Counted from the stretch's first letter, positions 50,810 to 60,183 are shown. The stretch: 64,000 nt of DNA from Gemmataceae bacterium (GCA_009691845.1 SIAJ01000003.1:62001-126000); one strand, 5' to 3'. The notes: a model not told the origin generated them from the letters alone. A program made the numbers and translations.

Positions 50810-53443
50810 TTACTTCTTCTCAACCTTCGGTTCCACCTTCTTCTCGACTTTCACCAGCGTAAACAGGGTAGCAATTTCTTCGTCTGTCAGCTTGTCCTTG
50901 CCATCGTTGGCGTCAATCACCAGGGCCGTGTTGCTTGGTGTCACGAACACCAGGTGATTGCCGAGACGATAAATGTCCTTCATCGTCGGCTGCTTCTCCA
51001 GGATCTTGAAGTAGGCGTCGCTCTGGGCCTTTACAACGACCTGCTTCATGTCGGCCGTGAAGCCGTCGTCGATCCATAGGCCGCCGACTTCCAGGCAGTT
51101 GCGACCTTGGACCACTTTGTTTGCAGTCTGGGTCAGGCGATCTTGCAGCCGCAGGTTATTGGCACAGACGGCCACATCGACGCCAACTTTTCCGGACTGG
51201 GCTTCCTTGTACCGGCCGACGCCATACCACTGGCGGGCCTGTTCGTAGTTGGTCATATTGCCACGGGCATCCTGCACAGACTGTAAGAAACGCCTCGCCA
51301 ACTCGTCCTTGGCTTTCTGGTCGGCATCCGGTGCAGCCTTCGGATCCTTCTTGGCCTCGGCATCCCTGTTATATTTGTCGAGTTTTTCCAATTCAGACTG
51401 GAGCCTGTCGAGCTTGTCCCCTTCGATGCCGCCACGGGAGCGACCAGCGTCGCCTGGGTTCTTGGCAAGTTGCTTGGCGATATCGGCTACCTTGGCAGGC
51501 TCACCCGGCTTGCCGGCTGGGCCCTTCGGATTGGCTGGACCGGTGAGTGCCGCCGGAGGCATGCCGGGAATAAAGCCGGGACCTCCGCCGCCGAAGCCTC
51601 CACCGAAGCCACCCATGATGCCGCCACCAGTTCCGCCCAGGATTCCGCCGCCCGCATTACCGAACTTCGGCGAGACAGTCCCTCGGTTCAAGGGGGCGGA
51701 TGCCACGGGCACAGGGGCATCGGGCACCACCAGGTAACTCGTATATGGCGTGGCGATGCCGTACTTCTTGGCGAGCGACATCATCTCTTCCATCAGTTCC
51801 TTTTTCTCGCCATTGATGCGAATCTGGTCGAGCAAGAAGCCGACCTTGCGGCGAGCCCAGAGAGCCTCGACGAATTCGCGGTCGCCGTCGGTCTTGGCCG
51901 CGAAGTTCACATCGTAAGCGAACTCCTTGGTCTCTTTACCCACCTGCCCCGTCAGTTTAACGGCCGCGGGACCACTTCCGGAATACTTGCCAATCACGAC
52001 TAGCTGGCTGCCGTAGAAAAGGTCCGGCAACGAGGGCGGGTAAATCTCGTGAACATTGATGTTGTCGCTTGTGGTGAGCCGCACGTTGGCCAACACAGGG
52101 TGGCTGATCTTGCCGTACAGGCTGGTCACTTTGGTCTCGATGTCCTCGGCCGGGCGTACATACGTGCTCAGAGCCTTCGTATTCTCGGCCACTTGGTCAA
52201 GGAGAGCCGTATTCACGTCATCGCCGACGCCGAAGGTGAAAATGCGTGTGTTCTTGCTGTTCTTGGCGGCAACGTTCCGCACGATGATTTCCGGCTTCAT
52301 CTCGCCGATGGTCGGTTGGCCATCGGTGAAAAAGACCATGGTGAACGATCGCCCGTCGTCGTTGCCACGCAGTTCGAGGGCCGAATCGAGGCCCGCCTGG
52401 ATCGCGGTGCCACCACCGGCTTTCAGACCATCGACAAACTTCTTGGCGTTTTCAATCTGTTCCGCATTTGCTTCTACGAGCGAATCGCGATACTTGCGGA
52501 CGTTCGTGCTGAACGTCACGATGGCGAATCGGTCGCTTGGCTTCAGGTTGTTCAAGCAACTCTTGAGAGCCTTCCGGGCCTGTTCCATCTTCACGCTGTC
52601 CATGCTGCCAGACGTATCCATCACCAGTACCAGATCGCGTGGGATAATCGTCGTCTTCGAGATTTCCAGTTGCGGCGAGATCAGGAGGAGGAAGTAACCG
52701 TCTTCCGCCGAGATCGGCCGGTGGGTGAGCGGCGTGATGCCGATCTCCTTGTTGCCGACGCTGTAGAAGAGCTGGAAATCCTTATCGAGCATGGCCTGAT
52801 TGCGCTCGAACGTCATCGTCACTTCCTTGTCGCCATTGCGGGAAAGTGCGATGGCATGCGTCGGGCTGTACACGTTCTGAACGGGATGCTGAGACTTGAT
52901 GCGGGCCTTGATCGAGAAGTCTTCGAGTGTCTTCGTGCCCTTGCCATCGGTCTTGAGTGGGTAGATATACTCGACGACGCCGTTATCCTGTGGGGCGATG
53001 CTGGTGAAGCTGATCTTCACCTTTTGATCTTTGTTCGGCAGGATCGGAAAAACCCGGAGCCGCATGAGATTATTGCCCATGTATTCGAGAATGCCGGGGT
53101 CCTGCGTGCGCCGGACGATTTCCGTGTACACAGAATTCGCTTTCTTGGCGTCGAGCAGTTCGCCTGTGGTTTCGGTATCGCCAACCCACATGGTGAACTT
53201 GTTCACGGTTGCTCCCTTGGGAATCGGGAACAAATAAGTCGCTTCAAGCTCGCGACTGGTGTGATTGCGAAATGCCTGCTCGATGGTCGTGACGGCAACC
53301 TGATCCTCGATCGCGATGTTCACGCGATGATGGACCATGGCCAGTGGCGGAAGTTTTTTGTCTTCCGGAATCAGCAGGCCAGCAGCTTGAACCGGGGCCG
53401 AGCAAGCGGCGGCGAACACAAGCAAAGCAACAACGTAACGCAT
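50810..53443 (-). CDS. VIT and VWA domain exported protein
   Basis: 877 residues from ATG 53443 with a signal peptide (VVALLVFAAACSAPVQAAG). VIT domain about 30-170 (VNIAIEDQVAVTTIEQAFRN, TYLFPIPKGATVNKFTMWVG, ELLDAKKANSVYTEIVRRTQDP), then a vWA domain with MIDAS DLVLVMDTSGSMDSVKM, TGGGTAIQAGL-like loop and FFTDGQPTIGEM. A Gly-rich stretch (about 600-645, GGG repeats) and Pro/Lys-rich linker precede a helical C-terminus ending VEKKVEPKVEKK. This is the inter-alpha-trypsin-inhibitor layout; ligands are unknown. Confidence 0.9.
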   Translation of the reverse strand: MRYVVALLVFAAACSAPVQAAGLLIPEDKKLPPLAMVHHRVNIAIEDQVAVTTIEQAFRNHTSRELEATYLFPIPKGATVNKFTMWVGDTETTGELLDAKKANSVYTEIVRRTQDPGILEYMGNNLMRLRVFPILPNKDQKVKISFTSIAPQDNGVVEYIYPLKTDGKGTKTLEDFSIKARIKSQHPVQNVYSPTHAIALSRNGDKEVTMTFERNQAMLDKDFQLFYSVGNKEIGITPLTHRPISAEDGYFLLLISPQLEISKTTIIPRDLVLVMDTSGSMDSVKMEQARKALKSCLNNLKPSDRFAIVTFSTNVRKYRDSLVEANAEQIENAKKFVDGLKAGGGTAIQAGLDSALELRGNDDGRSFTMVFFTDGQPTIGEMKPEIIVRNVAAKNSKNTRIFTFGVGDDVNTALLDQVAENTKALSTYVRPAEDIETKVTSLYGKISHPVLANVRLTTSDNINVHEIYPPSLPDLFYGSQLVVIGKYSGSGPAAVKLTGQVGKETKEFAYDVNFAAKTDGDREFVEALWARRKVGFLLDQIRINGEKKELMEEMMSLAKKYGIATPYTSYLVVPDAPVPVASAPLNRGTVSPKFGNAGGGILGGTGGGIMGGFGGGFGGGGPGFIPGMPPAALTGPANPKGPAGKPGEPAKVADIAKQLAKNPGDAGRSRGGIEGDKLDRLQSELEKLDKYNRDAEAKKDPKAAPDADQKAKDELARRFLQSVQDARGNMTNYEQARQWYGVGRYKEAQSGKVGVDVAVCANNLRLQDRLTQTANKVVQGRNCLEVGGLWIDDGFTADMKQVVVKAQSDAYFKILEKQPTMKDIYRLGNHLVFVTPSNTALVIDANDGKDKLTDEEIATLFTLVKVEKKVEPKVEKK

Positions 53444-53640
53444 GGGACACCTCTCATGAGCTTTCCGCAATCAGTAGCGATACCGAGTGCGGATCACTTC
53501 TACTCCTCAAAGTATAAACGAGGTCGGTCTTCCCGGGGATTGCAATTTGGCCTTTTGAGATCCCATGTTACCCCTGGGTTACATTGTCACAAAGCAGTCC
53601 GCCTTGCCTAATGTTCCTAAACGCGGTAGGTTCTTCGCCG

Positions 53641-54654
53641 ATGTTCTTGCCCTCCCGATCGTCGTCCGCCCGTCGAGAGAGCCTGTGGGCCAGCGGTTGC
53701 TTTCTGCTGTTTTTTACGGGCTTTCTGGTCGCGATGGAAACACGATTTCCGCACTGGACAGATCGCGAATACGCCGCCCGCCGCGATATGGCACTTCAGT
53801 GCCACGAGGAAAACCCCGAGCGTCCCATGCTCGCAGTCATCGGCGGCTCTCGTGTCGGCACTGGCTTTTTCCCAGAGGAAATGGGGCCACTGCACGACAA
53901 GTCGGGACAACAGATCAGCGTCGTGAATTTTTCGCATCTGGGTGCCGGCCCGCGGATGAATTTGCTGCAATTGCATCGCTTGCTGAGGGAGGGCATCACG
54001 CCGACCTCGATCGTCGTCGAGATCGTGCCCGCCCATTTGTGCTCAGAAATCACCACGATTGCCGACCTTTCGCTGGCCGACGTGAGCATCCTGCGCCCGC
54101 ACTGGAACGACAAACAACTGCTGATCAACCCGGCCAAGGCTCGGCTGAAAGGGCTGTTCCGCTTTCGCAACGGCTTTCTCGATACCGTGGCCCCGGACTT
54201 TTCGACGAGTCCGCCACTGCATTTGAGTCGGTACGGCGGCAACCCACGCTGGCTCGAATCGCACCCACGAGCAACCGCCGACAAGGCTGACCTGATCCGC
54301 GAAATTCGCTGGCAATTTCAGGAACGCATGCTCAACTGGCGCATCGATCCGGAACTCGATGCGGCGATGCGAGCGATATTGGAACTCTGCAAGGAACGTG
54401 GCATTCGAGCGTCTATTGCCCTGTTTCCCGAATCGAGCGAGTTCCGCTCGTGGTACGCACCCGGCGTCGAGGAACGAATTCAACGCTATTTCACCGGCCT
54501 ATGCGACGAATACGCCCTGCCCTTCTACGATTGCCGCGAGTTGATGGACGACGGAGACTTCCACGACCCGCACCACATGACGCCGGAGGGGGCGAGGCGG
54601 TTTAGCGTGAAGTTTGGTGACATAGTGCTGAAGAACATAGCGTCATCCCCGTAG
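53641..54654 (+). CDS. SGNH/AlgX-like membrane-anchored acyl-transfer protein
   Basis: 337 residues from ATG 53641; in-frame ATGs at 53584 and 53611 would lengthen it. One membrane anchor (LWASGCFLLFFTGFLVAM) is followed by an SGNH-like domain: LAVIGGSRVGTGFFPEEM contains the Ser block, NFSHLGAGPRMNLLQLHRLL follows, and FHDPHHMTPEGARRF near the C-terminus supplies Asp/His. It is a paralogue of 56202 and both flank an MBOAT gene. Together they probably O-acylate an extracellular polysaccharide, as in AlgI/J/X. Confidence 0.75.
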   Translation: MFLPSRSSSARRESLWASGCFLLFFTGFLVAMETRFPHWTDREYAARRDMALQCHEENPERPMLAVIGGSRVGTGFFPEEMGPLHDKSGQQISVVNFSHLGAGPRMNLLQLHRLLREGITPTSIVVEIVPAHLCSEITTIADLSLADVSILRPHWNDKQLLINPAKARLKGLFRFRNGFLDTVAPDFSTSPPLHLSRYGGNPRWLESHPRATADKADLIREIRWQFQERMLNWRIDPELDAAMRAILELCKERGIRASIALFPESSEFRSWYAPGVEERIQRYFTGLCDEYALPFYDCRELMDDGDFHDPHHMTPEGARRFSVKFGDIVLKNIASSP

Positions 54655-54755
54655 CCGCGTTCATCTCGCCTTGATCTTTCCCGTGAATCTGGGTAGTTAA
54701 CGGAAGAGCGGCAGGGTTGGAATGCCCTGGCCGGGTGTTTTGGCGATAGGACGTC

Positions 54756-56201
54756 ATGCTCTTCTGTACACAGAAGTTTCTGTTCTTCTTCCTGATCGTC
54801 TTCACCGTTTACTGGGTGACCCCGTGGCCGCGCGTACGAGTGTGGATACTGCTGAGTGCGAGTTACTACTTCTACCAAAGCTGGAATGCCGAGCTTGCCC
54901 GGATCATTTTCTTGACCACGGTGGTCGACTATCTCATTGCCAGGGGGATGACCACGTCGGCGCGTCCAATGCGACGCAAGGCCCTCCTTCTCCTTAGCAT
55001 TCTCGGCAACATCGCGATCCTCTGTTACTTCAAATACGCCAACTTCTTTCTGGATTCCCTGCGTCAGAGCCTTGAGGCCGCCGGTGCGAAGTCTTCGATT
55101 CCCGTGCTTGAAATCATCCTGCCGATCGGCATCTCGTTCTACACGTTCGAGGCGATCAGCTACACCGTTGATGTCTTTCGCGGGAAGATCCAGGCCGAGC
55201 GCAGGCTCGATCACTTCCTGCTGTTCGTTCTATTCTTTCCGCACTTGGTCGCCGGGCCGATTGTCCGGGCCGGCGATTTTTTGCCGCAGGTTCATCGTCG
55301 CAAGGTTTGGGGTTGGCCACGCATGGTGGTCGGCGGCCGACTCATTTTGCTTGGGCTGTTCAAGAAGATGGTGATTGCCGACCGGCTGGCCCTGCTCGTC
55401 GATCCCGTTTACGCCAACCCAGCCGGCTACGAATCGGCCGTGGTCTGGATGGCAGTCGTCGCCTACGCACTCCAGATTTACTGCGACTTCTCAGGATACA
55501 GCGACATTGCCCTCGGTTGTGCACGCTTGCTCGGCTATCGCCTGCAGATCAATTTCGCGATGCCGTTCGCGGCCTCGAACATTGCTGATTTTTGGCGGCG
55601 CTGGCACATCTCGCTGTCGAACTGGATTCGCGATTACATTTATTTCCCGCTGGGAGGAAACCGTGCCTCCGCAGTACGCGGAGCATTCAATCTCATCCTC
55701 GCGATGACATTGTGCGGCCTGTGGCACGGTGCCGCCTGGAACTTTGTCATCTTTGGTACTCTGAACGGTATCTACCTGGTCGGCCATCGGGCCTTCCGCA
55801 TCGTCACGAAGAATATGACGGCCTTGCGAAGGATGTTGGAATCGACCCCAGGAAAGTTGGCATGTATCGCGCTTACCTTCCTGGTTTTTTCGCTCTCACT
55901 GGTCGTGTTCCGTTCAGCGAGCCAGCCGGATGGAACGACCTCTTTTGAGCAGGCCGGGAAGATGTTTCGGCAACTGTTCGTGCCCTCCATGGGGGCAGGG
56001 TCGCCGACACCGCCGGTCGTATTCTGGACGCTGCTGGCCACCGTGGTGATCGGTCATCTCATTGCCTTGAGGCCGAACTTCCTTTCCGACTGGAATCGCT
56101 TACCCGCCCCGGTTCGCGGGTTCGCTCTGGCTTCGTTCCTGTTCGTGACGCTGATACTTCCGCCGGAAACTTCACCGCAATTCATCTACTTTCAGTTCTG
56201 A
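54756..56201 (+). CDS. MBOAT-family O-acyltransferase (AlgI-like)
   Basis: 481 residues, AGGA 4 bases before the ATG. Many membrane segments. Family blocks are ILPIGISFYTFEAISYTVDVF, FFPHLVAGPIVR, YCDFSGYSDIALG, FAASNIADFWRRWHISLSNW (His284), FPLGGNR and LCGLWHGAAWNF with the catalytic His324. AlgI-type enzymes pass acetyl groups across the membrane to periplasmic SGNH proteins, which acetylate a glycan. It lies between two SGNH genes, nearly touching the second. Confidence 0.93.
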   Translation: MLFCTQKFLFFFLIVFTVYWVTPWPRVRVWILLSASYYFYQSWNAELARIIFLTTVVDYLIARGMTTSARPMRRKALLLLSILGNIAILCYFKYANFFLDSLRQSLEAAGAKSSIPVLEIILPIGISFYTFEAISYTVDVFRGKIQAERRLDHFLLFVLFFPHLVAGPIVRAGDFLPQVHRRKVWGWPRMVVGGRLILLGLFKKMVIADRLALLVDPVYANPAGYESAVVWMAVVAYALQIYCDFSGYSDIALGCARLLGYRLQINFAMPFAASNIADFWRRWHISLSNWIRDYIYFPLGGNRASAVRGAFNLILAMTLCGLWHGAAWNFVIFGTLNGIYLVGHRAFRIVTKNMTALRRMLESTPGKLACIALTFLVFSLSLVVFRSASQPDGTTSFEQAGKMFRQLFVPSMGAGSPTPPVVFWTLLATVVIGHLIALRPNFLSDWNRLPAPVRGFALASFLFVTLILPPETSPQFIYFQF

Positions 56202-57248
56202 TTGGAGTACGTGTTGGCTCTGGTTGCACCTCGTCGACGGCCAGCCCGGTCCGAAATATTCTGGACTCTTGGCTCCTTCCTCGCGCTGACTACCCTGTTC
56301 GTGGTGTACGTGGAAGTTTGGCATCCGGAATGGTACGACCGCGAGCATCAGGTTCGTCGGGAGTTACTGAACGATCGCACTGCCGAGGCCCCGGACCGGC
56401 CCGTAGTCCTCGTTGCGGGTAGCTCCCGCGTGGTAGTCGCCTTCATGCCCGAACGTCTCGGCCCGATCCGCGATAAGGATGGCCGAGAGGCACTGATTTT
56501 CAACTATGCCCACTTGGGTGCGGGCCCACGCGTCAATCTCATTCAACTCCAACGGGCGCTGCGTGACGGCGTTCGTCCCATGCATCTCGTGTGTGAAATT
56601 GTGTCCGGCATGCTGCATCACGACGATCTGCCGGTCAAGGAAATCTCGCTTCCCGAGATTGGTGTCTTGTGGCCACACTCGAATAAAGTCCGACTCGTGG
56701 CCTCCTCGATTGGGTTTCGCTTCAACGGCGTTTATCGCCCGCGCACCGCCCTGCTCCGTTCGGTCGCACCCAAGTGGGTTACACGTTCCGCGACGGACAA
56801 GGACGTCGCATTGCTTGCACTCGGCGGGGATGATCACTGGTCGCGGCTAGACGAGCCAAGCGAGGACGAGAAGAAACTCTTGTTCAAGTTGGCAGTAATC
56901 CGCTTCAAGAGTCGAATGGAGTCGTATCGATTGGACCCGAAACTCGTGGGTGCCACTCGCGAGTTGATGAACATTTGCCAGCGTGAGAACATCAAGCTCA
57001 CGATGTTTCTCTCGCCGGAGGATAGTCGATTTCGTTCGTGGTACCGTCCCGGAGCGGAGGAAGTGCTCCTGGGATTCATCGAAGAATTGCGGGCGGCCGG
57101 CGTTGCGGTCGTCGATGGTCGCCTATGGGTGCCGGACGACAAGTTCACCGACCCGCATCATGTGAAGACGGACGGGGCGGAGCAATTCACGGATCGGTTG
57201 GAGCGAGAGTTGTTGCGGCCACTGATCTCGGGCCAGATTGCTCGCTGA
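56202..57248 (+). CDS. SGNH/AlgX-like membrane-anchored acyl-transfer protein, second copy
   Basis: 348 residues from TTG 56202; GTG 56211 with GGAG three bases upstream is an alternative start. It begins directly after the MBOAT stop. Membrane anchor at about 21-38. VVLVAGSSRVVVAFMPERL, NYAHLGAGPRVNLIQLQRAL and FTDPHHVKTDGAEQF correspond one-for-one to the blocks of the gene at 53641, so the two are paralogues that have diverged in the middle. Most likely it works with the MBOAT protein on an exported glycan. Confidence 0.75.
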   Translation: MEYVLALVAPRRRPARSEIFWTLGSFLALTTLFVVYVEVWHPEWYDREHQVRRELLNDRTAEAPDRPVVLVAGSSRVVVAFMPERLGPIRDKDGREALIFNYAHLGAGPRVNLIQLQRALRDGVRPMHLVCEIVSGMLHHDDLPVKEISLPEIGVLWPHSNKVRLVASSIGFRFNGVYRPRTALLRSVAPKWVTRSATDKDVALLALGGDDHWSRLDEPSEDEKKLLFKLAVIRFKSRMESYRLDPKLVGATRELMNICQRENIKLTMFLSPEDSRFRSWYRPGAEEVLLGFIEELRAAGVAVVDGRLWVPDDKFTDPHHVKTDGAEQFTDRLERELLRPLISGQIAR

Positions 57249-57305
57249 TCCCACTGTTCACGATTGAACTCGGAATTTGCTTAAAACTGGCAGGGAGAAC
57301 AAAAC

Positions 57306-57545
57306 ATGTCACGCCATTTCTCGGTCGCCTGCTCCATGCTGATTCTGGGAACATTGGTGGGCGCTGCCATCATGCGCTTCGGCCAGGCATCAAGTGTTGC
57401 AGAGCCTCAAAGGCCAGCACCTGAAGAATCAGTGACTGAGATTACTCTTGAATTCCGCATTCGAGTGCCAAAGTCGGTCGAGAGCCGAGTCGGTCCCAGA
57501 GGGAAGGAGGCCCCACAAGCAACATTCAATCTGGGGAGCCTGTGA
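57306..57545 (+). CDS. FlgG-like protein, N-terminal part with membrane anchor
   Basis: 79 residues: signal/anchor segment (FSVACSMLILGTLVGAAIMR), then PEESVTEITLEFRIRVPKSV and a C-terminus ATFNLGSL followed by TGA. FlgG-type rod proteins have an -F-x-x-G-S/N-L-x-x-T-G/A-NPLDLAIEGDGFF stretch, and the end of this frame plus the start of the next supplies exactly that. One extra G after 57541 would fuse the two (NLGSLVNTANPLDLAIEGDG). The stop overlaps the next GTG by four bases, so coupling is a second reading. Confidence 0.6.
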   Translation: MSRHFSVACSMLILGTLVGAAIMRFGQASSVAEPQRPAPEESVTEITLEFRIRVPKSVESRVGPRGKEAPQATFNLGSL

Positions 57546-58048
57546 ACACCGCCAACCCACTCGACTTGGCCATCGAAGGGGACGGCTTTTTTCAAGTGAC
57601 TCTGCCCAACGGCGAACTCATGTACACCCGGGATGGAGCCCTGCGGCTGAATTCGCTGGGCAATCTCGTGACCGCGCAGGGCTACCTGCTTTCTCCGGTG
57701 ATTACCCTCCCTCCTGACAGCATTTCGACCTCGGTGGGGATCGATGGGACGGTCAGTTGCCAAACTGCAGGAGCGAATACGTCGACCATCGTCGGTCAAT
57801 TCAGCCTGGTCAAGTTTCTCAATCCCCGCTGGCTGCAATCCGAGCCGGGCCATCTCTTTCGAGAAACGACAGAAGCAGGCGCACCAGTCAGCGCAACACC
57901 TGGCCAAGGTGGGACGGGACTGATTCAGCAGGGATTTCTTGACCATCGAACCGATCAACTCGTCTACAGGCTGATCGAGCTTGCACGTAAGCTGTCCGAA
58001 GAACAGACAGGCGATTCGACAGAAGTCCGGGTTCGAATTGCGAAGTGA
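57542..58048 (+). CDS. FlgG/FlgF-like rod-domain protein, C-terminal part
   Basis: 168 residues from GTG 57542. NTANPLDLAIEGDGFFQVTL, GELMYTRDGALRLNSLGNLV and ITLPPDSISTSVGIDGTV are flagellar basal-body rod protein (FlgG family) blocks. The usual N-terminal helix is missing and is replaced by the membrane anchor of the preceding frame; the C-terminal helix is present (GFLDHRTDQLVYRLIELARKL). No other flagellar gene is in the window, so the complex may not be a flagellum. Confidence 0.7.
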   Translation: MNTANPLDLAIEGDGFFQVTLPNGELMYTRDGALRLNSLGNLVTAQGYLLSPVITLPPDSISTSVGIDGTVSCQTAGANTSTIVGQFSLVKFLNPRWLQSEPGHLFRETTEAGAPVSATPGQGGTGLIQQGFLDHRTDQLVYRLIELARKLSEEQTGDSTEVRVRIAK

Positions 58049-58084
58049 TTACACGAGGGCAGCAAAAAAACGGAACAACAAGCC

Positions 58085-59374
58085 TTACTTAATCGTCCGC
58101 AAAACCAGCATCAACGGTTTCGCGTCGGGCTTGCGTTCGCCGCGACGATCGAGGAATTGCTTGATCTCTTTTGAATTGGCCGGGTATGCGTTCATCGGCG
58201 CGTATGCGACCACAATGGCCATCTTTTCAGACTTCGGGACTGTAGGCGAGCCGGTTCTCATTTTGGCGAGCGAAGCAGCTACCTGGTTCGCAGTACCTTC
58301 CGGTAACGGCTTGCGGATGTCGATGGCCTTTTTGCCCACGGCAGGCTTGGGCAGAACATTCGGAACTCCCAGGAGCTTGCCGAGTTTGTCCAGATCGGCC
58401 GGAAGAAACGGGGCCGCCACCAGCATGGTAAACTCCGGTGTGCTGCTCTTTGAGTCCTCGGCACCAAGGTTGGCCAGGAACTGTGCGACCTCTTCGGGCG
58501 TCAATGTTTCTGTGAAGATCACGATCTCAGTGGAAGCCGACTTCTTGAGTCGATCGGCGGCGAAGGAGTCCGTGACTACGTTGATCCCTCGAGCCTTCAA
58601 GCCAAGGAGAACGCGGTCGAGTGCCTTCTGGGTCGTACCACAAAACAGATCGAGACGGATCAACTCGTCCTTCTTCATTTCCGCGACGAGCTTCTTGCGG
58701 GCCACTTCATCCGTGCTGAGATCGCTTAGAGCGAAGAGAGAAGAGACGCGAATTTTATCAAGTTGCACCGCCTCGATTTCCGGCGTCGGCTCACCGATTG
58801 GGCCGGCAAGCAAGTCGGTCACATCGCGCGGAGAGGGACCGAATTCGATCCCGATTTCCCGAGGTTTCTGCACCAAGGTTTCCGGAATCGGACGAACGAC
58901 TTCAACAATCTTGGGCTCGAGCACTTTGGTGGGATCGTCGTAGTTCGGCAACTTGAGATCGGGAACCTTTGCTACTTGAGCTTGCTCGCGATTCACAAAG
59001 TAGTTCTGACTAGCCGCGAAATAGGAGTAGGAGCCCAGGCTCACGACAACCAAAATAGCGACCGCAGTTGCAACGTTGAACCAAATCGGCAACATGGACC
59101 AGTTGAACTTGCGAACGGCTCGACCAACAGGCGGCAACGGAGTCGGGTTCATCGCCCGATCTTGAATTATGGTGAGGACATTGCCGGCAAGGTCGCAAGG
59201 AGCGGCAACTCGCGGCAGGGACTTGATTCGTGCCTTGTCTGCTTGCAATTTCGCAAACAGAGTCCGTGCAGATTCCGATTCGCGCAGGGCGCGATCAACG
59301 GCCCTTCTCTCGGCCGGCGTCAACTCGCCATCCACGGCGACGGTCAACAGTTCTCGGAGGCTCACGGTCTTCAT
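58085..59374 (-). CDS. Anti-sigma factor-like membrane protein
   Basis: 429 residues from ATG 59374. The N-terminal 80 residues (SLRELLTVAVDGELTPAERRAVDRAL) resemble a zinc-finger-free anti-sigma domain; one membrane segment follows (about 98-120, IWFNVATAVAILVVVSLGSYSYF). The large outer part (about 120-429) has repeated ferredoxin-like blocks but no recognised domain. It lies 12 bases after the ECF sigma gene and would hold that sigma factor at the membrane until a signal on its outer side is sensed. Confidence 0.7.
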   Translation of the reverse strand: MKTVSLRELLTVAVDGELTPAERRAVDRALRESESARTLFAKLQADKARIKSLPRVAAPCDLAGNVLTIIQDRAMNPTPLPPVGRAVRKFNWSMLPIWFNVATAVAILVVVSLGSYSYFAASQNYFVNREQAQVAKVPDLKLPNYDDPTKVLEPKIVEVVRPIPETLVQKPREIGIEFGPSPRDVTDLLAGPIGEPTPEIEAVQLDKIRVSSLFALSDLSTDEVARKKLVAEMKKDELIRLDLFCGTTQKALDRVLLGLKARGINVVTDSFAADRLKKSASTEIVIFTETLTPEEVAQFLANLGAEDSKSSTPEFTMLVAAPFLPADLDKLGKLLGVPNVLPKPAVGKKAIDIRKPLPEGTANQVAASLAKMRTGSPTVPKSEKMAIVVAYAPMNAYPANSKEIKQFLDRRGERKPDAKPLMLVLRTIK

Positions 59375-59386
59375 GGCCAACAGTTC

Positions 59387-59944
59387 CTACTCTTCGCGCT
59401 GAAGTAATTCTCGAAGTTCTAGCCTGGCTCGGTGCAATCGGCTGCGAACAGTTCCAATCGGCACGTCCAGAACCTCTGCAATCTCCTCGTATTTCCGCCC
59501 TTCCATGTCTTTCAACACCAATACCACCCGGTGTTCCATCGAGAGTCGTTCCAAAGCGACCAAAACCAGGGCATCCTCTTCACTTCTCTCAATCGCGATC
59601 CCAGGCCGGCCATACTCCGACGGATCAACCGGCTCATTTGTCTTGTCGTCCCCTGCGCCATCGAAACTCAGAACCGCTTTTCGCTTACGCCGCAGACTGA
59701 TCGCCGCATTGAACGCGATGCGATACAGCCAGGTGAAAAACTCTGAGTCTCCCTTGAAGCTGTTTAACGATTGATAAGCGTTCAGGAAGGCATCTTGAAC
59801 CACATCGGCCGCATCTTCGGCATTGTCTACCACCCGCAGGACGGCATTGAACAATCGATCCTGATATCGCCGCACCAATACACCAAACGCGGGGACGTTG
59901 CCCGCCAAGCATTCCGCGATCAGTCGGCGGTCATCGGTATTCAC
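59387..59944 (-). CDS. ECF-type RNA polymerase sigma factor
   Basis: 185 residues from GTG 59944. Region 2: LFNAVLRVVDNAEDAADVVQDAFLNAYQSLNSF, WLYRIAFNAAISLRRKR. Region 4: ALERLSMEHRVVLVLKDMEGRKYEEIAEVLDVPIGTVRSRLHRARLEL. This is an RpoE/SigW-like factor. It is followed by a membrane protein that is probably its anti-sigma factor. The likely autoregulatory promoter would be upstream, but I do not see a confident AAC/CGT-type element. Confidence 0.93.
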   Translation of the reverse strand: MNTDDRRLIAECLAGNVPAFGVLVRRYQDRLFNAVLRVVDNAEDAADVVQDAFLNAYQSLNSFKGDSEFFTWLYRIAFNAAISLRRKRKAVLSFDGAGDDKTNEPVDPSEYGRPGIAIERSEEDALVLVALERLSMEHRVVLVLKDMEGRKYEEIAEVLDVPIGTVRSRLHRARLELRELLQREE

Positions 59945-60183
59945 GATTCCATCTTGCTATCGGACGCTTGATCGGGACGAAAAGTTCCTTCCAGAGGCAA
60001 AGAATGGGACTCGTGGGACTTACAAGGCACATTAACCAGCCTTGAAAAGCACTTTTTGGGCCCATTATCGCCATCTGTCTCATCATTTCTATCAGCTGAA
60101 ACAGGCCACCCTGCTCCCTGCCGGACCCCATTACTAGACTGAATTACACTACTTTCACTCCCGCGTCGTGGGGCTTCGCTTTA

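Noticed and set aside
52049-53611. Long plus-strand open frame (about 520 codons) over the VIT/VWA gene
   Set aside because: It is antisense to a gene with clear VIT and VWA domains, and its protein has no recognisable family; high GC and codon bias explain such shadows.
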